From the NCBI GenBank assembly GCA_017307785.1, contig JAFKGI010000006.1, forward strand, positions 62,001-126,000: a stretch of 64,000 bases of DNA, in the 5' to 3' direction. Numbering within the stretch: position 1 is the first letter of the stretch; every line of letters starts with the position of its first letter. The notes beneath the pieces are model-generated. The model made no database searches. It was not told the origin of the DNA and saw only the letters and a program-made list of their open reading frames with translations. Positions 35,813-45,072 of this stretch are shown here, in pieces. Source of the stretch: Vulcanimicrobiota bacterium. Its GTDB lineage: Bacteria; Vulcanimicrobiota; Xenobia; Xenobiales; JADMJV01. Position numbers and translations under genes: made by a program.

Positions 35813-37309
35813 ATGAAGCGCTACGCCATGGCCGGGCTGCTCGGCATCGGACTCCTCTCTTGCCTCCTCCAACCCACATCGCGCCCCCTCAGGGCCCAAC
35901 TGCTAAACCTTCGCAAGACCTATTCCCTGGCTGCCATCCGGGCGCAGGATAACCTCAAGAACCAGTTCACTCCCGGCTACAAAGCTCGCGTGCAGTGGGG
36001 CGGCGAAGGCGGCCTCAACTGGTCCCAGGGCGAGATTTTCAAGACTCAGACGGCCACCAACCTGGCCGTCAACGGAGTCGGCTGCTTCGGCCTGACCCAA
36101 GAAATAAGCAATAAAAATATTGCTTATACCCGGGATGGGCGGTTCGCCTTTCAGCAGGGGGTGCTGCAGACGACGGACGGATGGAACGTGCTGGGCATGC
36201 CCCTCGACACGCTGGGCAATATCTGCGGGGAGCAGGGTCCGATTCGGCTCAGCTGCGACCCGCAAACCTGCCTCTATGAGGGTCGCTACACCGGCTTCCG
36301 CTTCGACGAGACCGGTAAGCTTTTTGGAGAGTCGTCCATGACCGACCCGGTCACCGGCCAACAGGCCACCACCATGACGCCGCTATACCAGGTGCTACTC
36401 TTCGGCTTCCCTAACCCCGCCGGGCTGGCCGACCAACCCGGCCCCAACCACAACCTCTGGAGCGCTACCGAAGCCAGCGGCCTCCCCTACTGCGGCGTGC
36501 CCGGCCAGGGGGCTCTAGGAGCGCTTTGCCCGGGCAGCCTGGAGCTTTCCAACGTGGACTTCATGCAGGAAGGCAAGACCCTGCAGTGGGTCGTCCGTCA
36601 CTGCCAGGCCCTGGCCCAGGACAACCCGACCAGCCCCATCCAGCAAGAGCTTCTGGGCAAACTTCGGAGCCATGCCCGGCTGCGTCAGGCAGCCGTGGAC
36701 AACCTCAGTCACTCTCTGACCCCCGGCTACCGCTGCTGGGACCTGCTCGGCTACCTGGAAACGGGCCGACTCGAACTGCGGACCGGTCAGGCCAGAATGC
36801 TGGAAACGAAGAATCCCACCGATCTGGCCCTGGACGGCCCCGCCTACTTCCTGCTCAGCAGCGGCGAAATCACTCGCAACGGCAGGCTCCTCTGGAGCGA
36901 AAAGGGTCTGGCCGTGGGAGACTCGCAAAGCCTGCTGATGGGCTTTGCCGGCGAGAAGCTAGAACCGGTGCGCATACCGGCTCAGGCAGCGAACTGGGAG
37001 GTCAGCGCTCGAGGTGAAGTGCGCTGGACCGAGCTTGACGGGAAAACGACAACCGGCTACCGTCTGGCTCTGGTCCGTCCGACGGGTTCGTTGAGCCGCT
37101 CTGGAGAGAACCTACGAGCAAGGTTCAGCCACGAAACTTCGGGGACCTACGTAGCTCAGGGCTACCTGGAGCCGGCCAATGAAGACCACCTGGAAGAAGA
37201 AATTAGCGGTGGCGCCCTACTCGAGCTGGCCGGACTTCCACCCTTCTACCCGCACGATCTGCGGCAGAAAGATGCGGGCCAGAGTCCCATGCCCAAGTTC
37301 GCTTTCTAA
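35813..37309 (+). CDS. Exported protein with two FlgG-like flagellar rod/hook domains
   Basis: A 498-residue protein with a signal-like start (MKRYAMAGLLGIGLLSCLL, possible lipobox LLSC). It holds two copies of a flagellar rod-like unit: DNLKNQFTPGYKA...ATNLAVNGVGCFGL...IAYTRDGRFAF...LQTTDGWNVLGMP, and again DNLSHSLTPGYR...PTDLALDGPAYFLLS...ITRNGRLLW...SLLMGFAG. Canonical FlgG/FlgF proteins have one such unit and no cleavable signal, so this is unlikely to be a standard rod protein; no flagellar genes are adjacent. An inverted pair of ATAAGCAAT copies (36104-36127) falls in the first YTRDG strand. Its 3' end overlaps the convergent histidine kinase by 93 bases. Confidence 0.75.
   Translation: MKRYAMAGLLGIGLLSCLLQPTSRPLRAQLLNLRKTYSLAAIRAQDNLKNQFTPGYKARVQWGGEGGLNWSQGEIFKTQTATNLAVNGVGCFGLTQEISNKNIAYTRDGRFAFQQGVLQTTDGWNVLGMPLDTLGNICGEQGPIRLSCDPQTCLYEGRYTGFRFDETGKLFGESSMTDPVTGQQATTMTPLYQVLLFGFPNPAGLADQPGPNHNLWSATEASGLPYCGVPGQGALGALCPGSLELSNVDFMQEGKTLQWVVRHCQALAQDNPTSPIQQELLGKLRSHARLRQAAVDNLSHSLTPGYRCWDLLGYLETGRLELRTGQARMLETKNPTDLALDGPAYFLLSSGEITRNGRLLWSEKGLAVGDSQSLLMGFAGEKLEPVRIPAQAANWEVSARGEVRWTELDGKTTTGYRLALVRPTGSLSRSGENLRARFSHETSGTYVAQGYLEPANEDHLEEEISGGALLELAGLPPFYPHDLRQKDAGQSPMPKFAF
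36104..36127. repeat. Inverted ATAAGCAAT pair inside the FlgG-like gene
   Basis: Arms ATAAGCAATA and TATTGCTTAT flank AAAA, making a perfect 24-base hairpin inside the coding sequence, read as ISNKNIAY. The IAYTRDG part matches the conserved FlgG motif, so the gene tolerates the palindrome without an apparent break. Confidence 0.95.
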
Positions 37310-38731
37310 CTCCAGCCGGCCGTCATTGCTTTCCACCCAGGTCTGCACGATGGAAAGGCCCAGTCCGCTGCCGCCGCTACGCCGCGAACGCGACAGGTCC
37401 GAGCGGTAGAAGCGACGGGTCACGCGGGGCAGGTCCTCGGCCGGAATGCCCGTTCCCTGGTCGCGCACTTCGATCAGCAGGCCGCCGTCCTGAAAACGCA
37501 GTTGCAGGGAAACGCGGGCCGGCGGACTGGTGTGAGCCAGCGCATTGTCCAGCAAATTGCGCACCGCCCGTTCGCAGCCGGCTGCGTCCACGAGTTCGAC
37601 GCTCAACTTTTCCCACTGCATATCCAGGTTGTCGTGCATGGGTTTATAAGCCGACGCCAGATCCTCCATCATATCCCCCAGGTCGACGGCTTCCGGATGG
37701 CGATTGGACTCATCCAATCGATACAGGGTCAGCATATCGTGAACCAGTGTGTTGACCCTTAGCAGTTCTCGTTCGATCACATGAAAGGCCCGCTCCCGGC
37801 GGTCGGTGGGAATTTGCTGGTAGTCGCGCAGCAGCTCCACCATGGTCTGAATGGAAGTCAGCGGCGTCTTCAGCTCGTGCGAGGCGTCGGCCACAAAGCG
37901 GCGCTGGCTATCGAACACCTGGCTCAATTCCGAAACCATGCGATTGAAGTTGACGGCGATCGACTGCATCTCGAAAGGCCCCTGACGATCGGCCCGAGCC
38001 GCGAAGTCGCCCGCGCTCACGCGCTGCATTTTCTTGACGATACTCTCCAAGGGCGTGCACACATATCGAGCCAGCCCGGCCGCCGCCAGAATGCCGACAG
38101 TCATCGCCAGCGTGCCGAAGATGCCCATCGAGGAAGCCACGTCGCTCAACATGTCGTCGGCCAGTTTGCTGCCCATGCCCACCTCGAGGACGCCCACCAC
38201 ACGTCCCTTCTCGTCCCGCACCCGCTGGGCCCACATCAACCAGTGCTCAAAACTGTTATAAGCAATATAATGAGCCTGCTCATTGGAGCCGCTCAGCAGC
38301 GAGCGGATCTCATCCAGGTGCTCCTCCGGTCGCTCACGCGGTCCACCCATCTCCACGGTCTTCTGCAGGTCGGCCTGATAGTAACGCACCAGGATAAAGA
38401 CCGACGCCAGGTCCGACCATTTCTGTTGGCGGCCGGTTGGCATCACCAGATGCAGCGGCGAACGCAAGTAACGGTCGGGTCCCGAATGACGGGGGGGAGG
38501 CTCGCGGTGCGGCGGCGCCGGATCCCAGTGTTCCAGCAGCTGGAAGCGCAACTGTCCATAGGTCCGCCGTTCCAGGTCCTTTTGAATCTGGAAGTAGAGG
38601 CTCAGCGTCAGACCGACCAGCAGCGCCCCGATCAGAACCACATTCCAGAGCGTCAGTAAGCGACGGGTGGAAGGGTATTTTTTGCGCAGCTCCAGAGTGT
38701 CGACTTCGCGAAGACGAGAAGTGACGATCAC
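37217..38731 (-). CDS. Membrane sensor histidine kinase
   Basis: A 504-residue kinase: one membrane segment (residues ~27-47), an extracytoplasmic sensor region (~50-200), a second segment (~203-222), a HAMP linker, the phospho-acceptor H-box VADASHELKTPLT (His285), an N-box LLDNALAH, G1 DQGTGIP and G2 GGSGLGLSI. No response regulator is adjacent; it is co-transcribed with, and overlaps by four bases, the upstream Ser/Thr kinase gene. It contains one ATAAGCAAT copy (38268). The convergent overlap with the FlgG-like gene is 93 bases. Confidence 0.92.
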   Translation of the reverse strand: MIVTSRLREVDTLELRKKYPSTRRLLTLWNVVLIGALLVGLTLSLYFQIQKDLERRTYGQLRFQLLEHWDPAPPHREPPPRHSGPDRYLRSPLHLVMPTGRQQKWSDLASVFILVRYYQADLQKTVEMGGPRERPEEHLDEIRSLLSGSNEQAHYIAYNSFEHWLMWAQRVRDEKGRVVGVLEVGMGSKLADDMLSDVASSMGIFGTLAMTVGILAAAGLARYVCTPLESIVKKMQRVSAGDFAARADRQGPFEMQSIAVNFNRMVSELSQVFDSQRRFVADASHELKTPLTSIQTMVELLRDYQQIPTDRRERAFHVIERELLRVNTLVHDMLTLYRLDESNRHPEAVDLGDMMEDLASAYKPMHDNLDMQWEKLSVELVDAAGCERAVRNLLDNALAHTSPPARVSLQLRFQDGGLLIEVRDQGTGIPAEDLPRVTRRFYRSDLSRSRRSGGSGLGLSIVQTWVESNDGRLELESELGHGTLARIFLPQIVRVEGWKSGQLE

Positions 38732-40179
38732 CGCCGCATTCCACCACCGCCGTTAAAGCCGCCACCGCCCATCATGGGCCCACCGCCCTGCATCGAACCG
38801 CCGCCCGGATACTGCCCGTGGCTGTTCCAGTTGCCCGGGGGAGGCACGCTGATCGAGTAAGTAGGCGGCGTGGCGCTGGGCGTAGGCGTCGGCTTCACCT
38901 CTGGGACGATGATCTCCACCGGCGGTTGCGGCTCCGGTTCGGCCACGCTGACGCGGGGAGCGACAGGAACCTCAGGTGCGGGGGTCTCCTCGACCTTCTT
39001 GACGGCCGCCATCACCGGGCTCCGTCGGGGATAAGCAATTTCCGGCAACACCGGACGTGGCGTGGCCGAAACCACCGGCGTCGGTTTTTTCACGACTTTC
39101 GGTTTCACTGCGGCCGGCCTGGAGGCCACAACCACGGGCTTCTCCAGCGGAGCTTCCTGAACGGCGGCGGCGGCGGGCGGAGCAGCAGCGGCGATGACCA
39201 CCGGCGGGGTAGCGGGCGGCAGAGGCTCCGAGGTCGCCTGACTGGTGACGAACAGCCAGCCCATCAAACCCACCGCGGCCGTGGTGAGCACTCCCGTCAA
39301 GGCGTACAAAACATTGTCAGCACGACGTTGCGGAGCGGCCAGCACTTCGGTGGGCTCGTCCTCCACCGACAGCATGCGGCGCAACGCCATTCCCGCTTCC
39401 GAAGCGGAGGCAAAGCGGTTCTCTTTGCGGGTGGCCATCATCTTCTTGATCACCGAATCCAACCAGGGCGGCACATTGGGATTCAGGTAGCGCACCGAAG
39501 GAACCTGACTATCTTCGGCCACCACGTCGATGGGGCTGGGAGGGGTGCGTCCCGTCAACAAATGAAACAGAGTAGCGCCCAGTGAGTAGATGTCGGAACG
39601 TTCGTCGGTGCTGCCCGCCCCTTGGTACTGCTCGAGCGGCGCATAACCCGCCGAGCCGATGCCCTGCAGGAAAGTGGCCGTCATCACGCCGGTCACCTCC
39701 AAACGGGCAATGCCGAAGTCGATCAGCTTGAGCTGATCCTGAGAATCCACCATGACGTTGGAGGGCTTGAGGTCGCGGAACAAGATCTTGGGGTTCTGGC
39801 GATGCAGATATTCCAGCACTTCGCACAACTGCAGAGCCCAGTTCAAGACCTGGGCCACCGGCACCGGTCCCTGGCGCGAGACGCGCTGCGCCAGCGTTTC
39901 GCCAGGCACGTAATCCATCACCAGATAGCCGAACTGATCTTCTTCAAGATAATCGAGAATGCTCACCAGATGAGGGTGGCTCAGGCCCTTAAGCATCTGA
40001 GCTTCGTGACGGAACTGGCGGAGGTCTTCGCCCAGGCGCGTCACCTTGACGGCGACTCGGCCCTCTTCGCCCTCACACAAAAAGACCCGACCCATCCCGC
40101 CCTGCCCCAACAGGGAGACGAGACGGTAGCGCCGGGTCATCACTTCACTCAAACGACAGGTTTCTACGTCGATTACCAT
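38728..40179 (-). CDS. Membrane Ser/Thr protein kinase (PknB-like)
   Basis: A 483-residue kinase. The domain (residues ~18-275) has the Gly loop GQGGMG (25-30), the ATP Lys (45), catalytic loop FRDLKPSN (Asp136, where Phe replaces the usual His) and DFG (154-156). A membrane helix at ~289-311 follows, then a low-complexity Pro/Ala/Val region and a Gly/Met-rich end (GGGSMQGGGPMMGG). The extracytoplasmic part has no PASTA-like repeats. It is upstream of the sensor histidine kinase with an ATGA overlap, suggesting joint two-kinase control. One ATAAGCAAT copy lies at 39031. Confidence 0.92.
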   Translation of the reverse strand: MVIDVETCRLSEVMTRRYRLVSLLGQGGMGRVFLCEGEEGRVAVKVTRLGEDLRQFRHEAQMLKGLSHPHLVSILDYLEEDQFGYLVMDYVPGETLAQRVSRQGPVPVAQVLNWALQLCEVLEYLHRQNPKILFRDLKPSNVMVDSQDQLKLIDFGIARLEVTGVMTATFLQGIGSAGYAPLEQYQGAGSTDERSDIYSLGATLFHLLTGRTPPSPIDVVAEDSQVPSVRYLNPNVPPWLDSVIKKMMATRKENRFASASEAGMALRRMLSVEDEPTEVLAAPQRRADNVLYALTGVLTTAAVGLMGWLFVTSQATSEPLPPATPPVVIAAAAPPAAAAVQEAPLEKPVVVASRPAAVKPKVVKKPTPVVSATPRPVLPEIAYPRRSPVMAAVKKVEETPAPEVPVAPRVSVAEPEPQPPVEIIVPEVKPTPTPSATPPTYSISVPPPGNWNSHGQYPGGGSMQGGGPMMGGGGFNGGGGMRR

Positions 40180-40294
40180 CTGATCTCAGGCTACCCATTT
40201 GAGCTGAACCCAAAGCTGGGTAATTCCTGAAGCTTTCCTTAAGGACGCGAGTAACAGGACAAAAGCCCTTGCGACCCCGTAAGCTTCCGCCAGT

Positions 40295-41239
40295 ATGAGA
40301 ATCTTTGCCTGCTCCAACTGCCGCCACACCGTCTTTTTCGAGAACGTCCAATGCCTGAACTGCCAGAAAGAACTGGGCTTCTCTCCGGACCAGGGCATGC
40401 TGGCCCTACCCCATGAGGGTCTCCACAAATGCCGCAACTACAGCGAACACAACGTCTGCAACTGGTTGACTCGCCAGCCCGGTGATTATTGTCGAGCCTG
40501 TCGCCTCAACCGCACCATTCCCGACCTCGACCAGCCCGGCAACCTGCATCGCTGGTGGCGTCTGGAAGTGGCCAAGAAACGCCTGGTCTTCAGCCTGGTC
40601 GAGCTGCAGCTCCCCCTGGACGACCTGCAGTTTGACTTTCTGGTCCCCGGACCTCAACCGGTGCTGACCGGCTATTCCAATGGGCTGATCACCATCAATG
40701 CGGTGGAAGCCGACGATTCCACCCGGGAAAAGATGCGCGTGGACATGAACGAGCTCTACCGCACTCTGCTCGGTCACTTCCGCCACGAAAGCGCCCACCA
40801 CTACTGGACGGTCCTGGTCCAAGATCTACCGGCCTTTCGTCAGGTTTTCGGCGATGAACGCCAGTCCTACCAAGAGTGCATGGACCGACATTATAAGAAT
40901 GGCCCGCCCACCGACTGGCAGGAACAGGGATTCATCAGCGCCTACGCCAGTATGCATCCCTGGGAGGACTGGGCCGAGTGCTGGGCCCACTATCTGCATA
41001 TGCACGACACTCTGCAAACCGCCTTGGAATTTGGCTTGGGACGTCCCGAAAGAGCCACTTTTGACGATATGGTGCAGGATTGGGGCCGGCTGACTTTCGC
41101 CCTCAACAGCATCAATCGCAGCATGGGCATCAGCGACCTCTATCCCTTTGTCTTGAGCAAAAGCGTCCTGGAAAAGCTACGTTGGATCCATCACCTCCTG
41201 GAGGGTGCCCCCCGCTCCTTGGCAAAGCAGAAGGAATGA
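40295..41239 (+). CDS. Zinc-ribbon and zinc-binding metallopeptidase protein
   Basis: A 314-residue cytoplasmic protein. The N-terminus has four CxxC-type or Cys sites (C6/C9, C20/C23, C46/C55, C66/C69), matching the zinc-ribbon that precedes the putative metallopeptidase domain. The catalytic motif is HFRHESAHHYW (His164, Glu165, His168), a zincin HExxH form, with DWAECWAHYLHMHD further on likely supplying the third ligand. Members are uncharacterised. It overlaps the next gene by four bases (ATGA). Confidence 0.85.
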   Translation: MRIFACSNCRHTVFFENVQCLNCQKELGFSPDQGMLALPHEGLHKCRNYSEHNVCNWLTRQPGDYCRACRLNRTIPDLDQPGNLHRWWRLEVAKKRLVFSLVELQLPLDDLQFDFLVPGPQPVLTGYSNGLITINAVEADDSTREKMRVDMNELYRTLLGHFRHESAHHYWTVLVQDLPAFRQVFGDERQSYQECMDRHYKNGPPTDWQEQGFISAYASMHPWEDWAECWAHYLHMHDTLQTALEFGLGRPERATFDDMVQDWGRLTFALNSINRSMGISDLYPFVLSKSVLEKLRWIHHLLEGAPRSLAKQKE

Positions 41240-43011
41240 AATTCTCGGCGCTTCTCGGTCAGTTCGGTGACCCCACCAGGCGCGAACTGGTGTCCAATCA
41301 GCTGGCCCAGGCCGTAGGCGCCGAACAACTGCTGATCTTCGTGCGCGACCAGGCCCACGGCGAGTGGCGCCCCGGTCTCGGCTACACCTTGAAAAGCTCC
41401 CGCCCCTGGAAAAAACTGGTGGAGAAAGCCGCTCTCCAGGAAAGGGCGGAGGCCAGTCGTCAGAAGCGAGTGGCCCGCGCCTTCGCTCAAGGAGAAGCCG
41501 TGCTGGTGCTGCTGGGTGGCGAGCCCAAGCCGGAGCCGCTGTTGGAAGTGTTGCCGCTGCTGGCCACCCTGTTGCGACACGAACTCAACACCGACCCCGA
41601 GGAGCGCTCCGATTTCCTGGGCTACGCCAACCACGAAATCCGCACCCCGATGGCCGCAATGATGGGTTATATCGACATCTTGCTGCGCCAGACCGAAGAC
41701 CCTGACGACCGCCACTACCTGGAAGTCATCCATCGCAACGGCCAGCTCTTGTTGGAAACCATCAACGATCTCTTCGATCTCTCGCGCATTCGCATGGATC
41801 AGCTGCAGATTGAAAAAGACCGCTTCGAGCTGATTCCGTTGGTCGCCGACATCCGCGCCCAAATGGAGCCCGAGGCTCAAGAAAAAGGTCTGGGGCTGCA
41901 GATCTTCTTTGACACTCTCGTTCCTCGCTCCCTGACCAGCGACCGAGCCCGACTTCGCCAGATTCTGGTCAACCTGCTGAGCAATGCCATCAAGTATACG
42001 GAACGCGGCTGGGTGCGTCTGAGCATTGGCTGGGAAGACGACGAATTGGAGTTTTCCGTGGCCGACAGCGGCGTCGGTCTCGATCCGGAGGCACTCCCCA
42101 AGGTTTTGCACACTCAAAGCATCGGACTCTCGATCAGCCATCAATTGGTCCACATGCTGGGCGGCAAACTCGAGGTCAGCAGTGAAACCGGCAAGGGAAC
42201 TTGCTTCACCTTCAGCCTGGAGGCGGAGAAGTCCGAATTGATCGAAGCCAATATCGAGCTTTTGACCGCCCCCCTGCAAGACTACCAACTGCCCGATCTG
42301 GCGGGCCTCACCGTGCTGGTGGTGGACGACCGCGAGGACATTCAGGAGATCGTGCGCAGCTATTTGGAGGAAGCAGGAGCGACCGTCTACACGACCGGAT
42401 CGGGCCAGACGGCTCTGGATTTCTTGAAAAAGAAGACCGTCTCGGTGGTTCTGCTGGATATGCAGATGCCGGGCATGGACGGCTACACGACGGCCCGGGC
42501 CCTGCGCGGTCAGGGTTTGACCACGCCCATCCTGGCGCTCACCGCCAGCGCTACCAAGGGCGACCGTGACACCTGTTTGGAAGCGGGTTGCAATAGCTAT
42601 CTGAGCAAACCCGTGGACAGGTCCGCTCTGATCGGCCAGGTGTGGACCCTGGCCTACACGTTACACGTGCTGGTAGTGGAGGATAGTCCGCTGGCCGCTC
42701 ACGCCCTCAAATCGATGCTGGAATCCATGGGCTGCACCGTGGAAATGGCCCACAGCGGCTCCGAAACCAAGACCAAAGTGGCGGAGACATGCCCTACCGT
42801 CATTTTGATGGACCTGGGATTGCCCGACATCGACGGCTGGGAGCTGCTGGAGTGGCTGCGCAAGCATTGTCCCGACTCGCGAGTGCTGGCACACACCGGA
42901 CGTAGGCCCGAAGAGATGATTTCCCCCCGGCCCAGCCTGGCCTTCGACGGCTACCTGCAAAAGCCGGCAGCGCGCAAATCTCTGTTGCAGAGCTTGTTTC
43001 CAAAGTCATGA
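41236..43011 (+). CDS. Hybrid histidine kinase with two receiver domains
   Basis: A 591-residue soluble protein without membrane segments. A short N-terminal GAF-like region (~1-115) precedes the H-box GYANHEIRTPMAAM (His133), the N-box LLSNAIKY and G1 DSGVGLD, then two receiver domains (phospho-acceptor Asp408 in LLDMQMPGMDG and Asp526 in LMDLGLPDIDG). A KVLHTQSIGLSISHQL segment stands where the G2 box would be (GLGLxI usually), so ATP binding may be altered. Translation is probably coupled to the metallopeptidase gene upstream (ATGA). Confidence 0.9.
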   Translation: MKFSALLGQFGDPTRRELVSNQLAQAVGAEQLLIFVRDQAHGEWRPGLGYTLKSSRPWKKLVEKAALQERAEASRQKRVARAFAQGEAVLVLLGGEPKPEPLLEVLPLLATLLRHELNTDPEERSDFLGYANHEIRTPMAAMMGYIDILLRQTEDPDDRHYLEVIHRNGQLLLETINDLFDLSRIRMDQLQIEKDRFELIPLVADIRAQMEPEAQEKGLGLQIFFDTLVPRSLTSDRARLRQILVNLLSNAIKYTERGWVRLSIGWEDDELEFSVADSGVGLDPEALPKVLHTQSIGLSISHQLVHMLGGKLEVSSETGKGTCFTFSLEAEKSELIEANIELLTAPLQDYQLPDLAGLTVLVVDDREDIQEIVRSYLEEAGATVYTTGSGQTALDFLKKKTVSVVLLDMQMPGMDGYTTARALRGQGLTTPILALTASATKGDRDTCLEAGCNSYLSKPVDRSALIGQVWTLAYTLHVLVVEDSPLAAHALKSMLESMGCTVEMAHSGSETKTKVAETCPTVILMDLGLPDIDGWELLEWLRKHCPDSRVLAHTGRRPEEMISPRPSLAFDGYLQKPAARKSLLQSLFPKS

Positions 43012-44414
43012 AGCTCTCCGACCTGTGGCGCTGGGACGGAACGGTGGGGCGGGGAACCTACGCCGGTATCGGACTGGCTGGATTTGCCCTCAAGCACAAC
43101 CTGGACCGTATGGTGGCCACGGCCGTTTTTCACCGCCCCTGGGGCCTTTTCAACTACCTGAATCCGGGGCCCAAATCCGTGACCGGGATGGACGAGCAGA
43201 ACACCCTGTTTCTGGGCACTCTGGTCGCCCTGGCCATACCCTTTATCTGGACCGGAGTCTGCCTGACGGCACGCCGTCTGCGCTCCACTCAGTTGCCCAT
43301 GTGGCTGCTGGTGTTCTTTTTCATCCCGCTGGTCAACCTGATTTTCTTCATCCTCATGGCTTTGCTGCCACCACGAGCCGAAGAAGGCGAGCAGAAGGCG
43401 CCTCGTTACCGCCTGCTGGACCGTATCATCCCCGATCATCCCGTCGGCGCCGCTCTAATGGCCCAACTCCTGGTGGTTCCGGCGGCACTGATGGGAGTCT
43501 TCCTCAGCGTTTCCGGGCTGGGTCGCTATGGCTGGGGACTTTTCGTGGGCCTGCCTTTCTCTATGGGCCTGGGCTCAGTGCTGCTCTTTGGCTACCACCG
43601 CCAACGCACGCTACCGGCCTGTCTGGGAGTGGCCAACCTGTCGGTGGCCCTGCTCGGGCTGGCCCTCTTCGCGGCCGCTATGGAGGGCGTCGTGTGCTTG
43701 ATGATGGCTGCCCCCCTGGGCTTCATCCTGGCCACCCTGGGTGGCTTGCTGGGCTGGAGTATCCAGCGCCGCACGGCTATGGAGCCAGGAGGCGGCTTGA
43801 ACCGGGCCGGCGCCTCTCTGGTGGGCCTGATTTTGTCCATGCCGGCCCTGATGGGGGCAGAGTCACTGGCCGACCTGGAAGCTCCCGTTTACTCGGTGAC
43901 CAGTTCGGTAATCATCGAGGCCCCTCCTGAGCGGGTTTGGCCCAAGGTCATCCAGTTCAACCGTATGCCACCGCCCCGGGAATTCATCTTCAAAGTGGGC
44001 GTGGCCTATCCCATTCAGGCTCGTTTGGAAGGCAAGGGCGTGGGCGCCATTCGTCGTTGCGTCTTTTCCACCGGTCCCTTTATCGAGCCCATCACCTGTT
44101 GGGATGAACCCCGCCGACTCGCCTTTTCGGTGACCTCCAATCCCGATCCACTGCAGGAATGGACCCCCTACCGCGAGCTACACCCCCCACATGCCAATGG
44201 CTACATGGTCTCGCAGGGGGGAGAATTCCGGCTGGTTCCGCTGGAGGGCGGGCGCACCCGTTTAGAGGGAACCACCTGGTATCGTCACGGCCTCTGGCCC
44301 GGACCCTATTGGAAGTGGTGGTCGGACGGCATCATTCACACCATCCACCTGCGCGTGCTCAACTTCATCAAAAGCGAAGTCTCAGGGACTGGCAGCGAAG
44401 CGCATCGCTCCTAA
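43008..44414 (+). CDS. DUF805-like membrane domain fused to SRPBCC domain
   Basis: A 468-residue protein. The N-terminal half has about eight membrane segments and starts LWRWDGTVGRGTYAGIGLAGFALKHNLDR, like DUF805 proteins. The C-terminal ~170 residues form a START/SRPBCC-like lipid-binding domain (VTSSVIIEAPPERVWPKVIQFN, GIIHTIHLRVLNFIK). The combination suggests a membrane protein that handles a hydrophobic ligand. It begins in an ATGA overlap with the hybrid kinase and may be a co-operonic sensor partner. Confidence 0.82.
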   Translation: MKLSDLWRWDGTVGRGTYAGIGLAGFALKHNLDRMVATAVFHRPWGLFNYLNPGPKSVTGMDEQNTLFLGTLVALAIPFIWTGVCLTARRLRSTQLPMWLLVFFFIPLVNLIFFILMALLPPRAEEGEQKAPRYRLLDRIIPDHPVGAALMAQLLVVPAALMGVFLSVSGLGRYGWGLFVGLPFSMGLGSVLLFGYHRQRTLPACLGVANLSVALLGLALFAAAMEGVVCLMMAAPLGFILATLGGLLGWSIQRRTAMEPGGGLNRAGASLVGLILSMPALMGAESLADLEAPVYSVTSSVIIEAPPERVWPKVIQFNRMPPPREFIFKVGVAYPIQARLEGKGVGAIRRCVFSTGPFIEPITCWDEPRRLAFSVTSNPDPLQEWTPYRELHPPHANGYMVSQGGEFRLVPLEGGRTRLEGTTWYRHGLWPGPYWKWWSDGIIHTIHLRVLNFIKSEVSGTGSEAHRS

Positions 44415-44528
44415 TATGGCCATACCCAGAATAAAGAGCCACACCAACAAACGCATGCTGGCATACTCGGGCGATTCACCCCGTTCGTAGTGGGTCACTT
44501 TCCCTAAATCGTCGCGTACTGCTTCCAT
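44382..44528 (-). CDS. Single-pass small membrane protein
   Basis: A 48-residue protein: a polar start (MEAVRDDLGKVTHYERGESPEY) and one membrane helix (LLVWLFILGMAILGAMRF). A strong GGAGG site lies five bases ahead of the ATG at 44528, which supports a real gene. It overlaps the end of the DUF805/SRPBCC gene by 33 bases on the opposite strand. Function unknown. Confidence 0.6.
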   Translation of the reverse strand: MEAVRDDLGKVTHYERGESPEYASMRLLVWLFILGMAILGAMRFAASP

Positions 44529-44587
44529 ATTTGCCTCCATCCCATGATTATGCGGGCAGCCCACAGGTGGGACCCGGTACTGGTGTC

Positions 44588-45031
44588 CTAGGGGGTAATC
44601 GAGAAACTATCAAGGAATTTTTGCTGCAGAGCCAGATCAAAACCTACCGCCGATACCATGTAGCTGTGCCGCTTGGTGGGGATGAGCAGATAGCATCCGG
44701 GCACTCCGGCCTCATCGATGCGTGACCAGTAAATGACTCGACGCCCCTGGCGTTTCTCATCACGCAGTTCCACTTCGGTGTATTTCCCCGAACGATGGCG
44801 AGCCATCTCCAGCATCTCAAAATGGGACCGTTCCCGATCAAGAACCAGGACCTGATAGCTCTGGTAACGGGCGGGGCGGCTCAAAAAGGTCAATCCCAGG
44901 GAGTCGTCACGCGAGACGCCGACGTTGCTGGGGAAATCCGCCTGGAACTGATAAACCTTGTTAGAATAAGGCTTGGCATTCGCTAAGACGGTCAACCAAA
45001 ACACCAGCACCACGGCTGAGAACTTGCTCAT
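44588..45031 (-). CDS. Secreted protein of unknown function
   Basis: A 147-residue protein with a signal peptide (SKFSAVVLVFWLTVLANA). The mature part (YQFQADFPSNVGVSRDD, GVPGCYLLIPTKRHSYMVSAVG, FLDSFSITP) has the shape of small periplasmic proteins of PsbP/DUF1795-like type, but this is only a resemblance. The start codon ATG overlaps the ATAAGCAAT repeat (45030-45038; complement ATTGCTTAT), and no ribosome site is visible upstream. Confidence 0.72.
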   Translation of the reverse strand: MSKFSAVVLVFWLTVLANAKPYSNKVYQFQADFPSNVGVSRDDSLGLTFLSRPARYQSYQVLVLDRERSHFEMLEMARHRSGKYTEVELRDEKRQGRRVIYWSRIDEAGVPGCYLLIPTKRHSYMVSAVGFDLALQQKFLDSFSITP

Positions 45032-45072
45032 AAGCAATTTTTTTTGAGTCGGGGCTCCCTAACCCTTCTTTC

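Noticed and set aside
36104..36127. Transcription terminator in the FlgG-like gene
   Set aside because: The hairpin is read in frame within a conserved motif and is not followed by a T tract on the sense strand.
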